Of a stretch of DNA of 64,000 nt, positions 43,827-53,175 are shown piece by piece. Under the pieces are notes generated by a model. It was not told the DNA's origin. It made no database searches and saw nothing but the letters and a program-made list of their open reading frames with translations. Every line of letters starts with the position of its first letter. The stretch's first letter is position 1. This DNA comes from a virus, in IMG/VR virus record IMGVR_UViG_3300022227_000002, positions 1 to 64,000 of that record; one strand, 5' to 3'. The translations under genes and the position numbers were made by a program.

Positions 43827-45833
43827 ATGTCATATACTGTTAATTTTTCTGATAGCGTAAGCAAAGGCAGTATTACTGTAGAAGATAATACGGTCAATCA
43901 AGAAACGAGTATATCGTTACCGGGAAAATCCACGACTTCATATGGAACTGTAATAGCTGAAAACTTTTTACATTTATTAGAAAATTTTGCAAAAAGTTCT
44001 GCTCCAGTAAGACCTATCGAAGGTCAATTATGGTTTGATACTACAGTTGGAACTAATCAATTAAAAGTTTATGATGGAACTAATTGGGTAGCAAGTGGAG
44101 GTTTAAAAAAAGCATTAAACCAACCAGCGGCTAGTGAAAGTATTACAGGCGATCTTTGGGTTGATACAGATAATCAACAATTATATCTTTTTACAGGAAC
44201 AGGTTGGATTTTAATAGGTCCAGATTATAGTTCAGGTTTATCAACAGGAGCAAAACCTTTAACTATTACAGGTACCGATGACGTTTCACATACAGTTGTA
44301 CAATTAGAAGTTAATGCTAAACCAATTGCCATTATAGCAACAGATTCATTTACACCTAAGTCAACTATTACTGGATTTTCAATGGTATTTCCAGGATTCA
44401 ATTTAAGTACAGCAGATATTACAGGTGCAGGTGTAGGAAAATTTTATGGAACTGCCGAGAAGGCAGAAAATCTTATAGTAGGTACAACATCAGTTGCCGC
44501 AAGTAATTTTTTAAGAGCGGACACAACTAATATTGCAAATTTCCAACTTAAAGTTAAAAATGATTCAGGAATTGAAGTAGGCTCTAGCGGAACGTTTTCT
44601 GTAGGAGTTGAAGGACAAGCAGGAATAGTAGAACATAAAACATCAGGTTCACATATAGATTTTAGAGTTAATAATCAAGGCACAACAACTGCTATAATGA
44701 GATTAGACTCTTCTTCTAACGTAGGAATTAATAATTTAGCTCCAACAGAAGCATTAGATGTAATAGGTAATATTAAATCAAGTGCTAATGTACTTGCAGA
44801 TGGTACTACAGATGCAACGTCAATAGGAACAGGTTCTTTAATTGTTAAAGGAGGAGCCGGTGTTGCCAAAAGTCTTTACGTAGGTACTGATCTTAATGTT
44901 GCAGGAGGAGTTACAGCAGGTTCAATTGTACCAACTGCTAATAATACAGATAGTTTAGGAGCAACTAACAATCAATATTTAAATGTTTATGCTAATAATT
45001 TTGTAGGAAATTTTACAGGTAACGTTAGTGGTACAGTTAGCGGAACTGCAGGTTCATCTAATAAATTATCTACAGCAACTACTTTTGCAATGACTGGAGA
45101 TGTTTCAGCAACATCATTATCTTTTGATGGTCAAACAGGTGGAACTACAAAAACTTTTAATACTACAGTAAGCAATAGTTTTATTGCAGATAAAACATTA
45201 ACAACTACACCACAATCAACAGATGAAATTATAATTAATCGAACTACAGGATCAACAGGTGTCTATAAAATTTCAGCAGATCAATTTTTATCTTTTGTAG
45301 CAACACCACCAGTAGGATCTATTATGTCTTACGGAGGAGCTAATGCTCCAACAGGTTGGGTATTATGTGATGGTAACGAAATTTCTAGATCAACATATGC
45401 ATCTTTATATGCAGTAATAGGAACTCAATTTGGAACACCTAGTAATGCTAGTTTGTTTAAAGTTCCAGATTTAAGAGGAAGATTCCCATTAGGTGCAGAT
45501 AACATGGGTGGTACAAGTGCTGGGCGTGTAACTGATATGACAGCAGATAATTTAGCAGGATACAGTGGTACTGAAACAAAAACACTTATTTCTGATAATT
45601 TACCAGATCACCAACACGATATGAAATCAACTAATAATGATCAATTTTATGGAATTAGAAATATAACAGCAACGCCTTCAGATCCAGCAGTAATTGTATA
45701 TGACGGACCAACAGGTTCTAATACAGCTCAAGCAATGCCTAATTCAGGCGGAGTAGATGGAACTGTAGGACAGTCGTTTAGTGTTATGAATCCATACTTA
45801 ACAATTAACTATATAATTTTTACAGGAGTTTAG
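43827..45833 (+). CDS. Tail fibre with collar domain (fibre 1 of 3)
   Basis: 668 residues. The N-terminal 100 share with the next two genes the block ENFLHLLENFA...GQLWFDT...LKVYDGTNWVASGG, a common baseplate-binding domain. The central part is beta-repetitive. The C-terminal 180 (PPVGSIMSYGGANAPTGWVLCDGNEISR, LFKVPDLRGRFPLGAD) is a phage tail-collar domain, which usually ends short fibres. The start is five bases after the previous stop. It is likely part of host recognition. Confidence 0.85.
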   Translation: MSYTVNFSDSVSKGSITVEDNTVNQETSISLPGKSTTSYGTVIAENFLHLLENFAKSSAPVRPIEGQLWFDTTVGTNQLKVYDGTNWVASGGLKKALNQPAASESITGDLWVDTDNQQLYLFTGTGWILIGPDYSSGLSTGAKPLTITGTDDVSHTVVQLEVNAKPIAIIATDSFTPKSTITGFSMVFPGFNLSTADITGAGVGKFYGTAEKAENLIVGTTSVAASNFLRADTTNIANFQLKVKNDSGIEVGSSGTFSVGVEGQAGIVEHKTSGSHIDFRVNNQGTTTAIMRLDSSSNVGINNLAPTEALDVIGNIKSSANVLADGTTDATSIGTGSLIVKGGAGVAKSLYVGTDLNVAGGVTAGSIVPTANNTDSLGATNNQYLNVYANNFVGNFTGNVSGTVSGTAGSSNKLSTATTFAMTGDVSATSLSFDGQTGGTTKTFNTTVSNSFIADKTLTTTPQSTDEIIINRTTGSTGVYKISADQFLSFVATPPVGSIMSYGGANAPTGWVLCDGNEISRSTYASLYAVIGTQFGTPSNASLFKVPDLRGRFPLGADNMGGTSAGRVTDMTADNLAGYSGTETKTLISDNLPDHQHDMKSTNNDQFYGIRNITATPSDPAVIVYDGPTGSNTAQAMPNSGGVDGTVGQSFSVMNPYLTINYIIFTGV

Positions 45834-45834
45834 G

Positions 45835-48117
45835 ATGGGGTATAAACTTAATAAAACAGATGGAAGTTTATTAGTAGATCTAATCGATGGTCAAATCGAT
45901 ACTACATCTAGCGACTTAACTTTAATTGGCAGAAATTATACTGGCTTTGGTGAAGTATTAAATGAAAACTTTATCAAAGTATTAGAAAATTTTGCTAATA
46001 CAACTGCTCCTGCAAATCCTATCAAAGGACAACTTTGGTATGACTCTTCAGAAAATAAATTAAAAATTTATAATGGAACAGCTTTTGTATCCGGTGGTGG
46101 AACAACTGTTGCAACTACACAACCTAATATGATTGCAGGTGATCTATGGATTGATAGTTCTAAGCAACAAATGTATTTCTTTGATGGAACAGCTCTTAAA
46201 TTAGTTGGTCCAGATTATTCACTTGCACAAGGTACATCGGGTTGGGAAGTAATATCAGTTTTAGATACACAAAATCAAACAAGAACTGTTATTAAGTTTT
46301 CTATTCAAGGTTCACTTGTAGGTGCTTGGGCTAATGTAGATTTTACACCAGTACCAACACAACAAATAACAGAACTAGTTAATGCAAGTACTAATCCTAA
46401 TGGTGCAATATACAAAGGCTTTAATGCTGTACAAGATTCTTTTATATATAGAGGCGTAGTTTCTAAAGCACAAAATTTAACTAATGCGGCAGGTACAGCA
46501 AGAACCGGTGATCAATATTTGTTTGCAGATGTTGATGATACAACAACAGGTTCAATAACTGTTCAAAATAATGCAGGAGTTATTGTTGGTTTAAACAATA
46601 ACACTCAATTAAAATTTGATTTAAACGCATTTACTATAGAAAACGTATTAACTAATCAAGATTTTAATTTTAAAGTACGTAATCCTACATCAACATCTGC
46701 AATTAAAGTAGATGCCACAAATAGCTATGTAGGAATATTTCAAGCAACGCCAACTAAAACACTTGACGTAGGTGGTGACGTAAACATTTCAGGAAACCTA
46801 ACAGTAAGCGGAACACAAACTAATATTTCTGTTACTAATTTACAAGTTAAAGATAAAAATATTGAATTAGCAATAGATGATGCAGGAGTTTTTGGAGATG
46901 ACACTGCGGCAAATGAAGGTGGAATAATTCTTAAATCCACTGGAGGTGATAAACAATTTATTTGGTCAGATGGTACAGATAGTTGGACGTCAACAGAAAA
47001 TATAGATTTAGCAGTAGGAAAAACATTTAAAGTTAATACAAATATTGTATTATCAGAAACTACATTAGGATCTCAAGTAGCAAATTCATCTTTAACAAAT
47101 TTAGGAACGTTAACTGCACTTCAAGTTGATGAAATAATAATAGATGGTTTAACTATTGAAGCAGATAGTAGTAATGCATCAAACAAAATTCAACTTAAAA
47201 GTCCTCAACCTATTACAATTATGGATAGCCAAAGAATTACAGGACTTGGCACACCAGCAGATCCATCCGATGCAGTAACTAAAGCATATGTAGACGGAAG
47301 TGTATCTGTTGGAATAGAATTAGATATTTCTGGACAAGGTTCAGGAACTACTTTATGGAATTGGATATGTAAAGTATTAGAAGATTTATATCCTGCAAAA
47401 GGATATTCAGCATTGAGTAACCCTAATGCTTGGGCCACTTATGCTCAACCAAACGGTGAACCACCTTTAAACACAAATGTTACGGCGGCTAATGCCGTTC
47501 CAATTGGATCTAAATCTCATGGAGTATTAGCAAGAGTTCGTACAGTTGATTATGGATCAGGCGGAGCAGTATCGGGTATTAATGTAGAAGGTGTAAAATT
47601 AATAGACTATTCACCAGTTGATCAAACAGTTACAGCCGCACAAAGAACTATTAATGCAGTTGTAACAGGAGTAGATGATAATAGTTTGTTACAAACAACT
47701 AAACTTACTATGACAGTCTCTCACTATTATGAGGCAGGTCAGGCAGTTGTAGTTACAGGAACAACGTTTGGAGCGGGCCCTGTTGCAAACATTGATGGTA
47801 ATTATACTGTAATAGCGGCAGAATTTATTGCAGAAGCACCTAATTACATTTCACTGACTATTGATTTAGATAGTAGTGCTACTACAGGATTAAACTTTGC
47901 AGGTGGTAATTATAATGCTAATAGTGGAACAATTGAAAGAACACCTGTTGTAGGTAACGCAAATAAACAAGTTGTAGAAGATATTACATTTTCAACTGCT
48001 TCAGGAAACATAGGATTTACACCAACAAGAGCTTTATTACAGTTTATAGTTAATGACCCTAATGGTAATGGTACAGGAGCATGGGAATACGATAGAACAC
48101 TTACACACTCTACGTAA
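45835..48117 (+). CDS. Tail fibre (fibre 2 of 3)
   Basis: 760 residues. N-terminal domain shared with its two neighbours (GQLWYDSSENKLKIYNGT). A middle block 'GNLTVSGTQTNISVTNLQVKDKN' also occurs in the incomplete gene at 1-247. Residues about 470-490 (GLGTPADPSDAVTKAYVDG) are the 'coiled-coil linker' pattern seen in many fibres. C-terminal part has no collar domain and carries different beta-rich modules, so it may bind a different receptor. Starts two bases after fibre 1's stop. Confidence 0.82.
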   Translation: MGYKLNKTDGSLLVDLIDGQIDTTSSDLTLIGRNYTGFGEVLNENFIKVLENFANTTAPANPIKGQLWYDSSENKLKIYNGTAFVSGGGTTVATTQPNMIAGDLWIDSSKQQMYFFDGTALKLVGPDYSLAQGTSGWEVISVLDTQNQTRTVIKFSIQGSLVGAWANVDFTPVPTQQITELVNASTNPNGAIYKGFNAVQDSFIYRGVVSKAQNLTNAAGTARTGDQYLFADVDDTTTGSITVQNNAGVIVGLNNNTQLKFDLNAFTIENVLTNQDFNFKVRNPTSTSAIKVDATNSYVGIFQATPTKTLDVGGDVNISGNLTVSGTQTNISVTNLQVKDKNIELAIDDAGVFGDDTAANEGGIILKSTGGDKQFIWSDGTDSWTSTENIDLAVGKTFKVNTNIVLSETTLGSQVANSSLTNLGTLTALQVDEIIIDGLTIEADSSNASNKIQLKSPQPITIMDSQRITGLGTPADPSDAVTKAYVDGSVSVGIELDISGQGSGTTLWNWICKVLEDLYPAKGYSALSNPNAWATYAQPNGEPPLNTNVTAANAVPIGSKSHGVLARVRTVDYGSGGAVSGINVEGVKLIDYSPVDQTVTAAQRTINAVVTGVDDNSLLQTTKLTMTVSHYYEAGQAVVVTGTTFGAGPVANIDGNYTVIAAEFIAEAPNYISLTIDLDSSATTGLNFAGGNYNANSGTIERTPVVGNANKQVVEDITFSTASGNIGFTPTRALLQFIVNDPNGNGTGAWEYDRTLTHST

Positions 48118-48136
48118 AAAAGGATAAATATTTAAA

Positions 48137-49600
48137 ATGGCATATTTAGTTAACAAATACGACGGGACTTTACTTACAACTGTAGCAGATGGTACTATAG
48201 ACCAGACTACAGACATCAAATTTATAGGTAAAAACTACGCTGGATACGGTGAAATTCAAAATGAGAACTTCTTACATATGTTGGAAAACTTCTCAGGAGC
48301 GACTTCACCATCAAAAGCGGTTAGTGGACAACTTTGGTTTGATAGTGCAAATAGCAAATTAAAGTTTTATGATGGTACAAAATTTAGAACAACAGGTGGA
48401 GCAGAAGTAGATGCCTCAGCTCCTACAGGTTTAACTACTGGAGATTTTTGGTGGGATACTGGAAATGATCAATTATATGCTTGGAACGGAGCAGGATTTG
48501 TTTTAGTAGGTCCACAAGGTGTAGGATCAGTTGTTACTCAGTTCAAAAGTAGAACTGTTAAAGATACATTAAACGCAAATCATTTAATTATAGAAGGTGT
48601 TGTTAATGACAAAACAATAATTGCTATAAGTCAAACAGAATTTACACTAGGTACTTCAGATCCAAATAATTTAATTACAGGTTTTGATAAAATTAGAAAA
48701 GGAATTACTCTTGTAGACACAAAAGACGCTACAAACGGTACTACATCAACAGATCATTATTTCTGGGGTAGTGCATCTAACTCTTTAAGATTAGGTGGAA
48801 AACTTGCCAGCGATTATCTAACTACCGGTAGTGGAACAACAACGTTTAGTGGAATTGCATCTTTTGTAGATGCTGGTTTTACAGTAGGTGATAGTAATGA
48901 CCTTAGAGTATCAATTGTAAACGGTAATGAAGCTAATATATCAAACGAAGTAGGATCAAAAATAGATTTAAAAGTAAATGTTACTGGACAAGTTACTACA
49001 ATTGCAGAAGTAACAACTACAGGTATTAATCCAGGAACTGGAAATAGAAATTTAGGTGATGCGGCAGATAAATGGTTTGAAGTTCATGCAACAAGTTTCA
49101 AAGGAAATGCAGATTCGGCATCAGGAATTTATTTTAATAATTCAACATATGCAGGAGCAACTACGGCAAGTGCATCTACAACAGCATTAAGAGATGTCAG
49201 TGGTAATATTACTGCAAATCTTTTTGATGGTACAGCGACAAAGGCTCAATATGCTGATTTGGCAGAAATTTATGAAACTGACGAAGAATATTCAGTAGGT
49301 ACAGTTATGAGAGTAGGAGGAGATAAAGAAGTAACAGCAGATGATGGTTCAAGCCCAATGGGTGTTATTTCCGAAAATCCAGCATACTTAATGAATAGTG
49401 AAGGCACAGGACAAGCTGTTGCTTTTGTTGGTAAGGTACCTGTTAGAGTTTTAGGCGCTATCTCCAAAGGAGATAAAGTCTATTCTGGCGAAAATGGCGT
49501 AGGAATTGGTCATGGAACCCCTGGTAATGTAATAGGAATTGCTTTAGAAACCAATCAAGAGATATCAGAAAAACTAGTCCAGTGCGTTTTAAAAGTGTAA
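48137..49600 (+). CDS. Tail fibre with knob-like C-terminus (fibre 3 of 3)
   Basis: 487 residues. Shared N-terminal domain (GQLWFDSANSKLKFYDGT), a central block, then a C-terminal domain from about 375 (DLAEIYETDEEYSVGTVMRV, GVISENPAYLMNSEG, VPVRVLGAISKGDKVYSG) that recurs at the ends of many marine phage fibres. The three fibres look like products of gene duplication followed by exchange of distal ends. Confidence 0.82.
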   Translation: MAYLVNKYDGTLLTTVADGTIDQTTDIKFIGKNYAGYGEIQNENFLHMLENFSGATSPSKAVSGQLWFDSANSKLKFYDGTKFRTTGGAEVDASAPTGLTTGDFWWDTGNDQLYAWNGAGFVLVGPQGVGSVVTQFKSRTVKDTLNANHLIIEGVVNDKTIIAISQTEFTLGTSDPNNLITGFDKIRKGITLVDTKDATNGTTSTDHYFWGSASNSLRLGGKLASDYLTTGSGTTTFSGIASFVDAGFTVGDSNDLRVSIVNGNEANISNEVGSKIDLKVNVTGQVTTIAEVTTTGINPGTGNRNLGDAADKWFEVHATSFKGNADSASGIYFNNSTYAGATTASASTTALRDVSGNITANLFDGTATKAQYADLAEIYETDEEYSVGTVMRVGGDKEVTADDGSSPMGVISENPAYLMNSEGTGQAVAFVGKVPVRVLGAISKGDKVYSGENGVGIGHGTPGNVIGIALETNQEISEKLVQCVLKV

Positions 49601-49619
49601 ATAATTCAAAGGAATACAA

Positions 49620-50507
49620 ATGGCACTAGTAACAGCTGAAAGATACAATAATTTAAGACAAAGCGTGTTTTCTGTTTTATCAACAGGAGCAGGCGATTCT
49701 GGTTACGGACAAACTTTAACAAGTTCTACGGTATCATCAGGAAATCTAGTCCAAGCAAGTCATATCAATAACATTTACGAAGATATTAGAAAATGTTACA
49801 AACACCAAAATGGTGGCAATCCAACAGCAGGGCAACTTCAAGAAGTTCTTACTACAGATTTAGTTACAGACGACGATCAAACAAATTATAAAGGTTGGGA
49901 TCAATACGAAGCACTTGCAACAAACATATCAACAAATAGACTTACAGCTCACGTAAATCAAATAGCAGTAAACGCCTCGGCGGCTACTAAAACTAGAAGC
50001 TCGTCTTGGAATGGTACAATTGTCCACGTTTTTACTGTTACATTTACTGATGAAGATGCTAGAAGATACTTTTTTAATTCAGGAGGTACAATAAGAATAT
50101 CAGGAAGTGTGAATACGGGTAGTGCAAAAGACAACGATTGGAATACTATGTTGTCAAGTTGTGGTACTATAGGTTTTGGTGCTAATGGCACAACTCAAAC
50201 TTCAGGCAATCCGATAGGAACAGTAGCTACTGGCATGGGAAATTATCAATTAACAGCATCTTATCAAGATATATTTTCGGCAATAGATGCTGGAGGCGGA
50301 TCATATTCAGCAAACGATTTTAAAATCGAAGCCAAACTAGATGGAACTAATAAAATTTGGTTCACAATGACCTATTCAGATGATGCAGGAGGTAATATCG
50401 ACGAAAATGTTGCCGATGCTACAGCTACAATTGATTATGGTTTGGCACAAACTGATGTAATTGGTATTGCTCCAGGTTTTGCAATTGACGGAACTAGCAC
50501 TCTTTAA
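49620..50507 (+). CDS. Virion structural protein, putative tail-associated
   Basis: 295 residues. N-terminal helical part (about 1-65: RYNNLRQSVFSVLST, ASHINNIYEDIRKCYKH) followed by a beta-rich Ser/Thr/Gly/Asn segment. It is the last gene of the fibre operon, with AAAGGA before its ATG, and no gene follows for about 57 bases. I know such proteins as recurrent neighbours of fibres in marine T4-like phages; function not established. It may be a fibre tip or fibre-assembly protein. Confidence 0.6.
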   Translation: MALVTAERYNNLRQSVFSVLSTGAGDSGYGQTLTSSTVSSGNLVQASHINNIYEDIRKCYKHQNGGNPTAGQLQEVLTTDLVTDDDQTNYKGWDQYEALATNISTNRLTAHVNQIAVNASAATKTRSSSWNGTIVHVFTVTFTDEDARRYFFNSGGTIRISGSVNTGSAKDNDWNTMLSSCGTIGFGANGTTQTSGNPIGTVATGMGNYQLTASYQDIFSAIDAGGGSYSANDFKIEAKLDGTNKIWFTMTYSDDAGGNIDENVADATATIDYGLAQTDVIGIAPGFAIDGTSTL

Positions 50508-50521
50508 TACCAAAATCCTAC

Positions 50522-50550
50522 TTGATTAAATTCATAAATCCTGTTATAAT
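50522..50550 (+). promoter_or_regulatory. Sigma70-type promoter of the modification island
   Basis: TTGATT (50522-50527), a 17-base spacer, then TATAAT (50545-50550). The -10 is perfect and the -35 matches in four of six. The expected transcript start near 50557 leaves only a leader of about eight bases before the ATG at 50565, so the first gene would be nearly leaderless. It separates the island from the late fibre operon. Confidence 0.65.
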
Positions 50551-50564
50551 CGCAAAGAAAACGT

Positions 50565-50909
50565 ATGGAAGAAATACAACAAAAAACCTTGCGACTTGCG
50601 GATAGATTAAAAGTCCACAATAACCAAACTAGAATACTGAAAGAAAAGTTTGTGGATTCTAATATTCATTTCCTTAAAGGTCATCAATTTACAGTTGATT
50701 TAACATTAATCAACTATTGTAAAGGATTAATAGATTTAAACAAAATTGACGTTATTATATTAGATGATTACAAAATTCCTGTTAAAATAGATAACGTTCA
50801 GGACTTTTTTGACGACATTTCCGACTTATATCAAAGGAATCTTAATTCTTATTGGGTAGAATACAATAAGTTAGAAAAGTCAAAAGGGGAAATATTAAAG
50901 GATGACTAA
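50565..50909 (+). CDS. Unknown protein, first gene of the island
   Basis: 114 residues, no signal or membrane segment. Helix-rich ends with KLRVH-like N-terminus (LADRLKVHNNQTRILKEKF), a central beta-like stretch (IDVIILDDYKIPVKID) and a C-terminal helix (DISDLYQRNLNSYWVEYNKLEKSK). It overlaps the start of the 50902 gene by eight bases and lies right after the promoter at 50522-50550. No family recognised. Confidence 0.6.
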   Translation: MEEIQQKTLRLADRLKVHNNQTRILKEKFVDSNIHFLKGHQFTVDLTLINYCKGLIDLNKIDVIILDDYKIPVKIDNVQDFFDDISDLYQRNLNSYWVEYNKLEKSKGEILKDD

Positions 50910-51759
50910 AGGTGTATTACTATTTGCTCATAACAATAGCCTAATAGATTATGTATCGCAGGCAATCTTTTGTTGTGAACAAATTAAAAAACATTTAAAC
51001 ATACCAGTAAGTCTGGTAACATCAAATAAAGTACCTCCTGATAGTATTTCCTTGTTTGACAAAATCATTCCTATTAAAAACACTAATACAAACCAAACAA
51101 AATCATTTCTAGACGGTTCTACAAACAAATATAATGCTTTATGGCATAACTTTTCAAGGCCTGATTGTTATGATTTAACACCTTACGATGAAACTATTGT
51201 TATGGACACAGATTATATTGTAGGTAATGATCATCTATTAAAATGTTTTCAATCAAATGCGGACTTTTTAATTAATAAAGATGCAGAATATATCAATTAT
51301 CAACATAGAGAGGATTTATTAGATGTAGATGTAAGTGATCCTAGTATTCCTATGTATTGGGCTACTGTATTTTATTTTAAAAAGACTGATAAAATGAAAA
51401 CGTTCTTTGAATTAATTAAACATATTAAAGATAATTGGTCATTTTATAGATTCACATATCAAATAATAGGACAGAATTACAGAAATGATCATTCCTTTAG
51501 TATTGCTATTCATATGTTTAATGATTTTCAAGAAACTAATTGGCCCATGAAGCTACCAAGTAAGTTGTATTACATAACTGATAGAGATGAAGTTATACAT
51601 TTTGATGGAGATTGGGAATTAAAGTTGTCAGTTGATACAAAAGAATATTATCCGTGTAAAATTAATGGTATGAATTTACATATTATGAATAAGTTGGCGT
51701 TGGGACGTGCAATAATGTATGATCGCTGGATTAAGGAGGATCAACATGATAAAAAATAA
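50902..51759 (+). CDS. Putative glycosyltransferase (GT-A-like fold), paralogue of 51746
   Basis: 285 residues. VLLFAHNNSLIDYVSQAIFCCEQIKKHLNIPVSLVTS is a Rossmann-like nucleotide-sugar binding start (about 4-40, described), and MDTDYIVG (residues about 101-108) supplies an Asp-x-Asp metal/sugar-nucleotide motif. The RNDHSFSIAIHMF segment (about 191-203) resembles the later catalytic part of GT-A enzymes. The substrate is unknown. Similar in layout to the following gene (VLDADMLVLENLDH). It overlaps the previous gene by eight bases and the next by 14. Confidence 0.55.
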   Translation: MTKGVLLFAHNNSLIDYVSQAIFCCEQIKKHLNIPVSLVTSNKVPPDSISLFDKIIPIKNTNTNQTKSFLDGSTNKYNALWHNFSRPDCYDLTPYDETIVMDTDYIVGNDHLLKCFQSNADFLINKDAEYINYQHREDLLDVDVSDPSIPMYWATVFYFKKTDKMKTFFELIKHIKDNWSFYRFTYQIIGQNYRNDHSFSIAIHMFNDFQETNWPMKLPSKLYYITDRDEVIHFDGDWELKLSVDTKEYYPCKINGMNLHIMNKLALGRAIMYDRWIKEDQHDKK

Positions 51760-52594
51760 AGGGTATCTTATTTTTGTGCAGTCGAATAAAAGCACAGACT
51801 ACTTTAAACAAGCAGTTGCATTGTCTATGAGTATAAAATTACATAATAAAAATGCAAATGTGTGTTTGATGACTAATATTAATGTACCTGATGAGTTAAA
51901 AAAGTATTTTAATAGTATTATAGGTATACCTGGGGACGATTATGCGGAAGAAAGCATTTGGAAAGTAGAAAATAGGTGTAAAATTTATAATGCATCACCG
52001 TATGATGAAACAATAGTACTAGATGCTGATATGTTGGTCTTAGAAAACCTGGATCACCGGTGGAAATTTTTAGATAACTTTGATTTATACTTTACATCGC
52101 AAGTAAAAACTTATAAAAACAAAATTGCATCATCAGACTTTTATAGAAAAGCATTTACAAAGAATAATTTACCAAATTTATATTGTGGTATGCATTATTT
52201 TAAAAAAACAAAAAATAACTTTAATTTTTTTGCTTTAGTAGAACATATAATAAAAAATTATGACATATATTACAAAAGATATACACCTATGAATACACAA
52301 AGATGGTGTAGTATGGATTTATCGGTAGCAATAGCAAGTCAATTAATTAATAATGCTAATAATATAACTTCTAAAGTAAATTTTTTAACATTTACACATA
52401 TGAAACCAAATATACAAAATTGGAAATACAAACCCAATGCTTGGATGTCTTATGTAAACTCTTATTTTGATGATGACTGTAATTTAAAAATAGGAAATTA
52501 TAAACAAAACGGAATATTTCATTATGTAGATCCTGGATTTTTAACAAATGAACTATTTGATAAGTTGGAGAATAAATGCAAAGACCTGATTTAA
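51746..52594 (+). CDS. Putative glycosyltransferase (GT-A-like fold)
   Basis: 282 residues from the ATG at 51746 (AGGAGGA five bases before; the earlier ATG in frame at 51719 lacks this). Layout as in 50902: an N-terminal Rossmann-like part (GYLIFVQSNKSTDYFKQAVALS), VLDADMLVLE with the Asp-x-Asp motif, and YCGMHYFKK, then a mid-C-terminal SMDLSVAIASQ block. Overlaps both neighbours by 14 and 19 bases. The pair probably arose by duplication and may act on consecutive steps. Confidence 0.55.
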   Translation: MIKNKGYLIFVQSNKSTDYFKQAVALSMSIKLHNKNANVCLMTNINVPDELKKYFNSIIGIPGDDYAEESIWKVENRCKIYNASPYDETIVLDADMLVLENLDHRWKFLDNFDLYFTSQVKTYKNKIASSDFYRKAFTKNNLPNLYCGMHYFKKTKNNFNFFALVEHIIKNYDIYYKRYTPMNTQRWCSMDLSVAIASQLINNANNITSKVNFLTFTHMKPNIQNWKYKPNAWMSYVNSYFDDDCNLKIGNYKQNGIFHYVDPGFLTNELFDKLENKCKDLI

Positions 52595-53175
52595 CATTTA
52601 CGCCTGATATAAAAGAACAAAAATGGTATTTTAATTTTAATAAAGATACTGGACAAGTTCTTAATTGTAGTGTCATTAAAAAAGGAAATTCTGTAGAAGT
52701 TCCAGAGTCTTTAGGACATGATATTGCTAATGGAGTAAAAAATTTATCGCAATACGTTATAATTTTACAAGACGGAAAGTATATTGTTAAATCTAAAACT
52801 GATATGGATGGGATAGCGTATGAAGTTACGTCTTCTAAAAAGACAGAAAATAGAAATGTATACAAAATAGAGTCTAATGATATAAATGATAAAATTTCAT
52901 TTAAACTAGATATGAAAAATAAACAGTGGAATATAGGTATTAATGATAATTTGGGGCAAGAGATACAAAATACTTTAGATATGTCGGAAGATATAGTTTT
53001 AGACTTTTATGTTACTAAAAAAGATGATGCTAATATATTAGATTATATATTACCAGTCAATTTAAACAATTTAATTAAACAAAAAACACTTACAATAGAA
53101 CATAAAAGTAATAATGTCCCTTCTTTGTATTGTAGAAAACTTTATGATTATAGTTATGAGGTAGTTAATGGATAG
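52576..53175 (+). CDS. Unknown protein with internal duplication
   Basis: 199 residues, beta-rich, with two cysteines. Two related halves are visible: FTPDIKEQKWYFNFNKDTGQVL near residue 7 and FKLDMKNKQWNIGINDNLGQEI near residue 114, pointing to an old internal duplication and possibly two similar domains. It overlaps the previous and following genes (19 and eight bases), so it belongs to the operon. Family and function unknown; a carrier, scaffold or binding partner of the enzymes is possible. Confidence 0.55.
   Translation: MQRPDLTFTPDIKEQKWYFNFNKDTGQVLNCSVIKKGNSVEVPESLGHDIANGVKNLSQYVIILQDGKYIVKSKTDMDGIAYEVTSSKKTENRNVYKIESNDINDKISFKLDMKNKQWNIGINDNLGQEIQNTLDMSEDIVLDFYVTKKDDANILDYILPVNLNNLIKQKTLTIEHKSNNVPSLYCRKLYDYSYEVVNG

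Noticed and set aside
48122-48129. GATAAATA late promoter before fibre 3
   Set aside because: Eight bases from the ATG and within the operon; probably chance in A/T-rich intergenic DNA.
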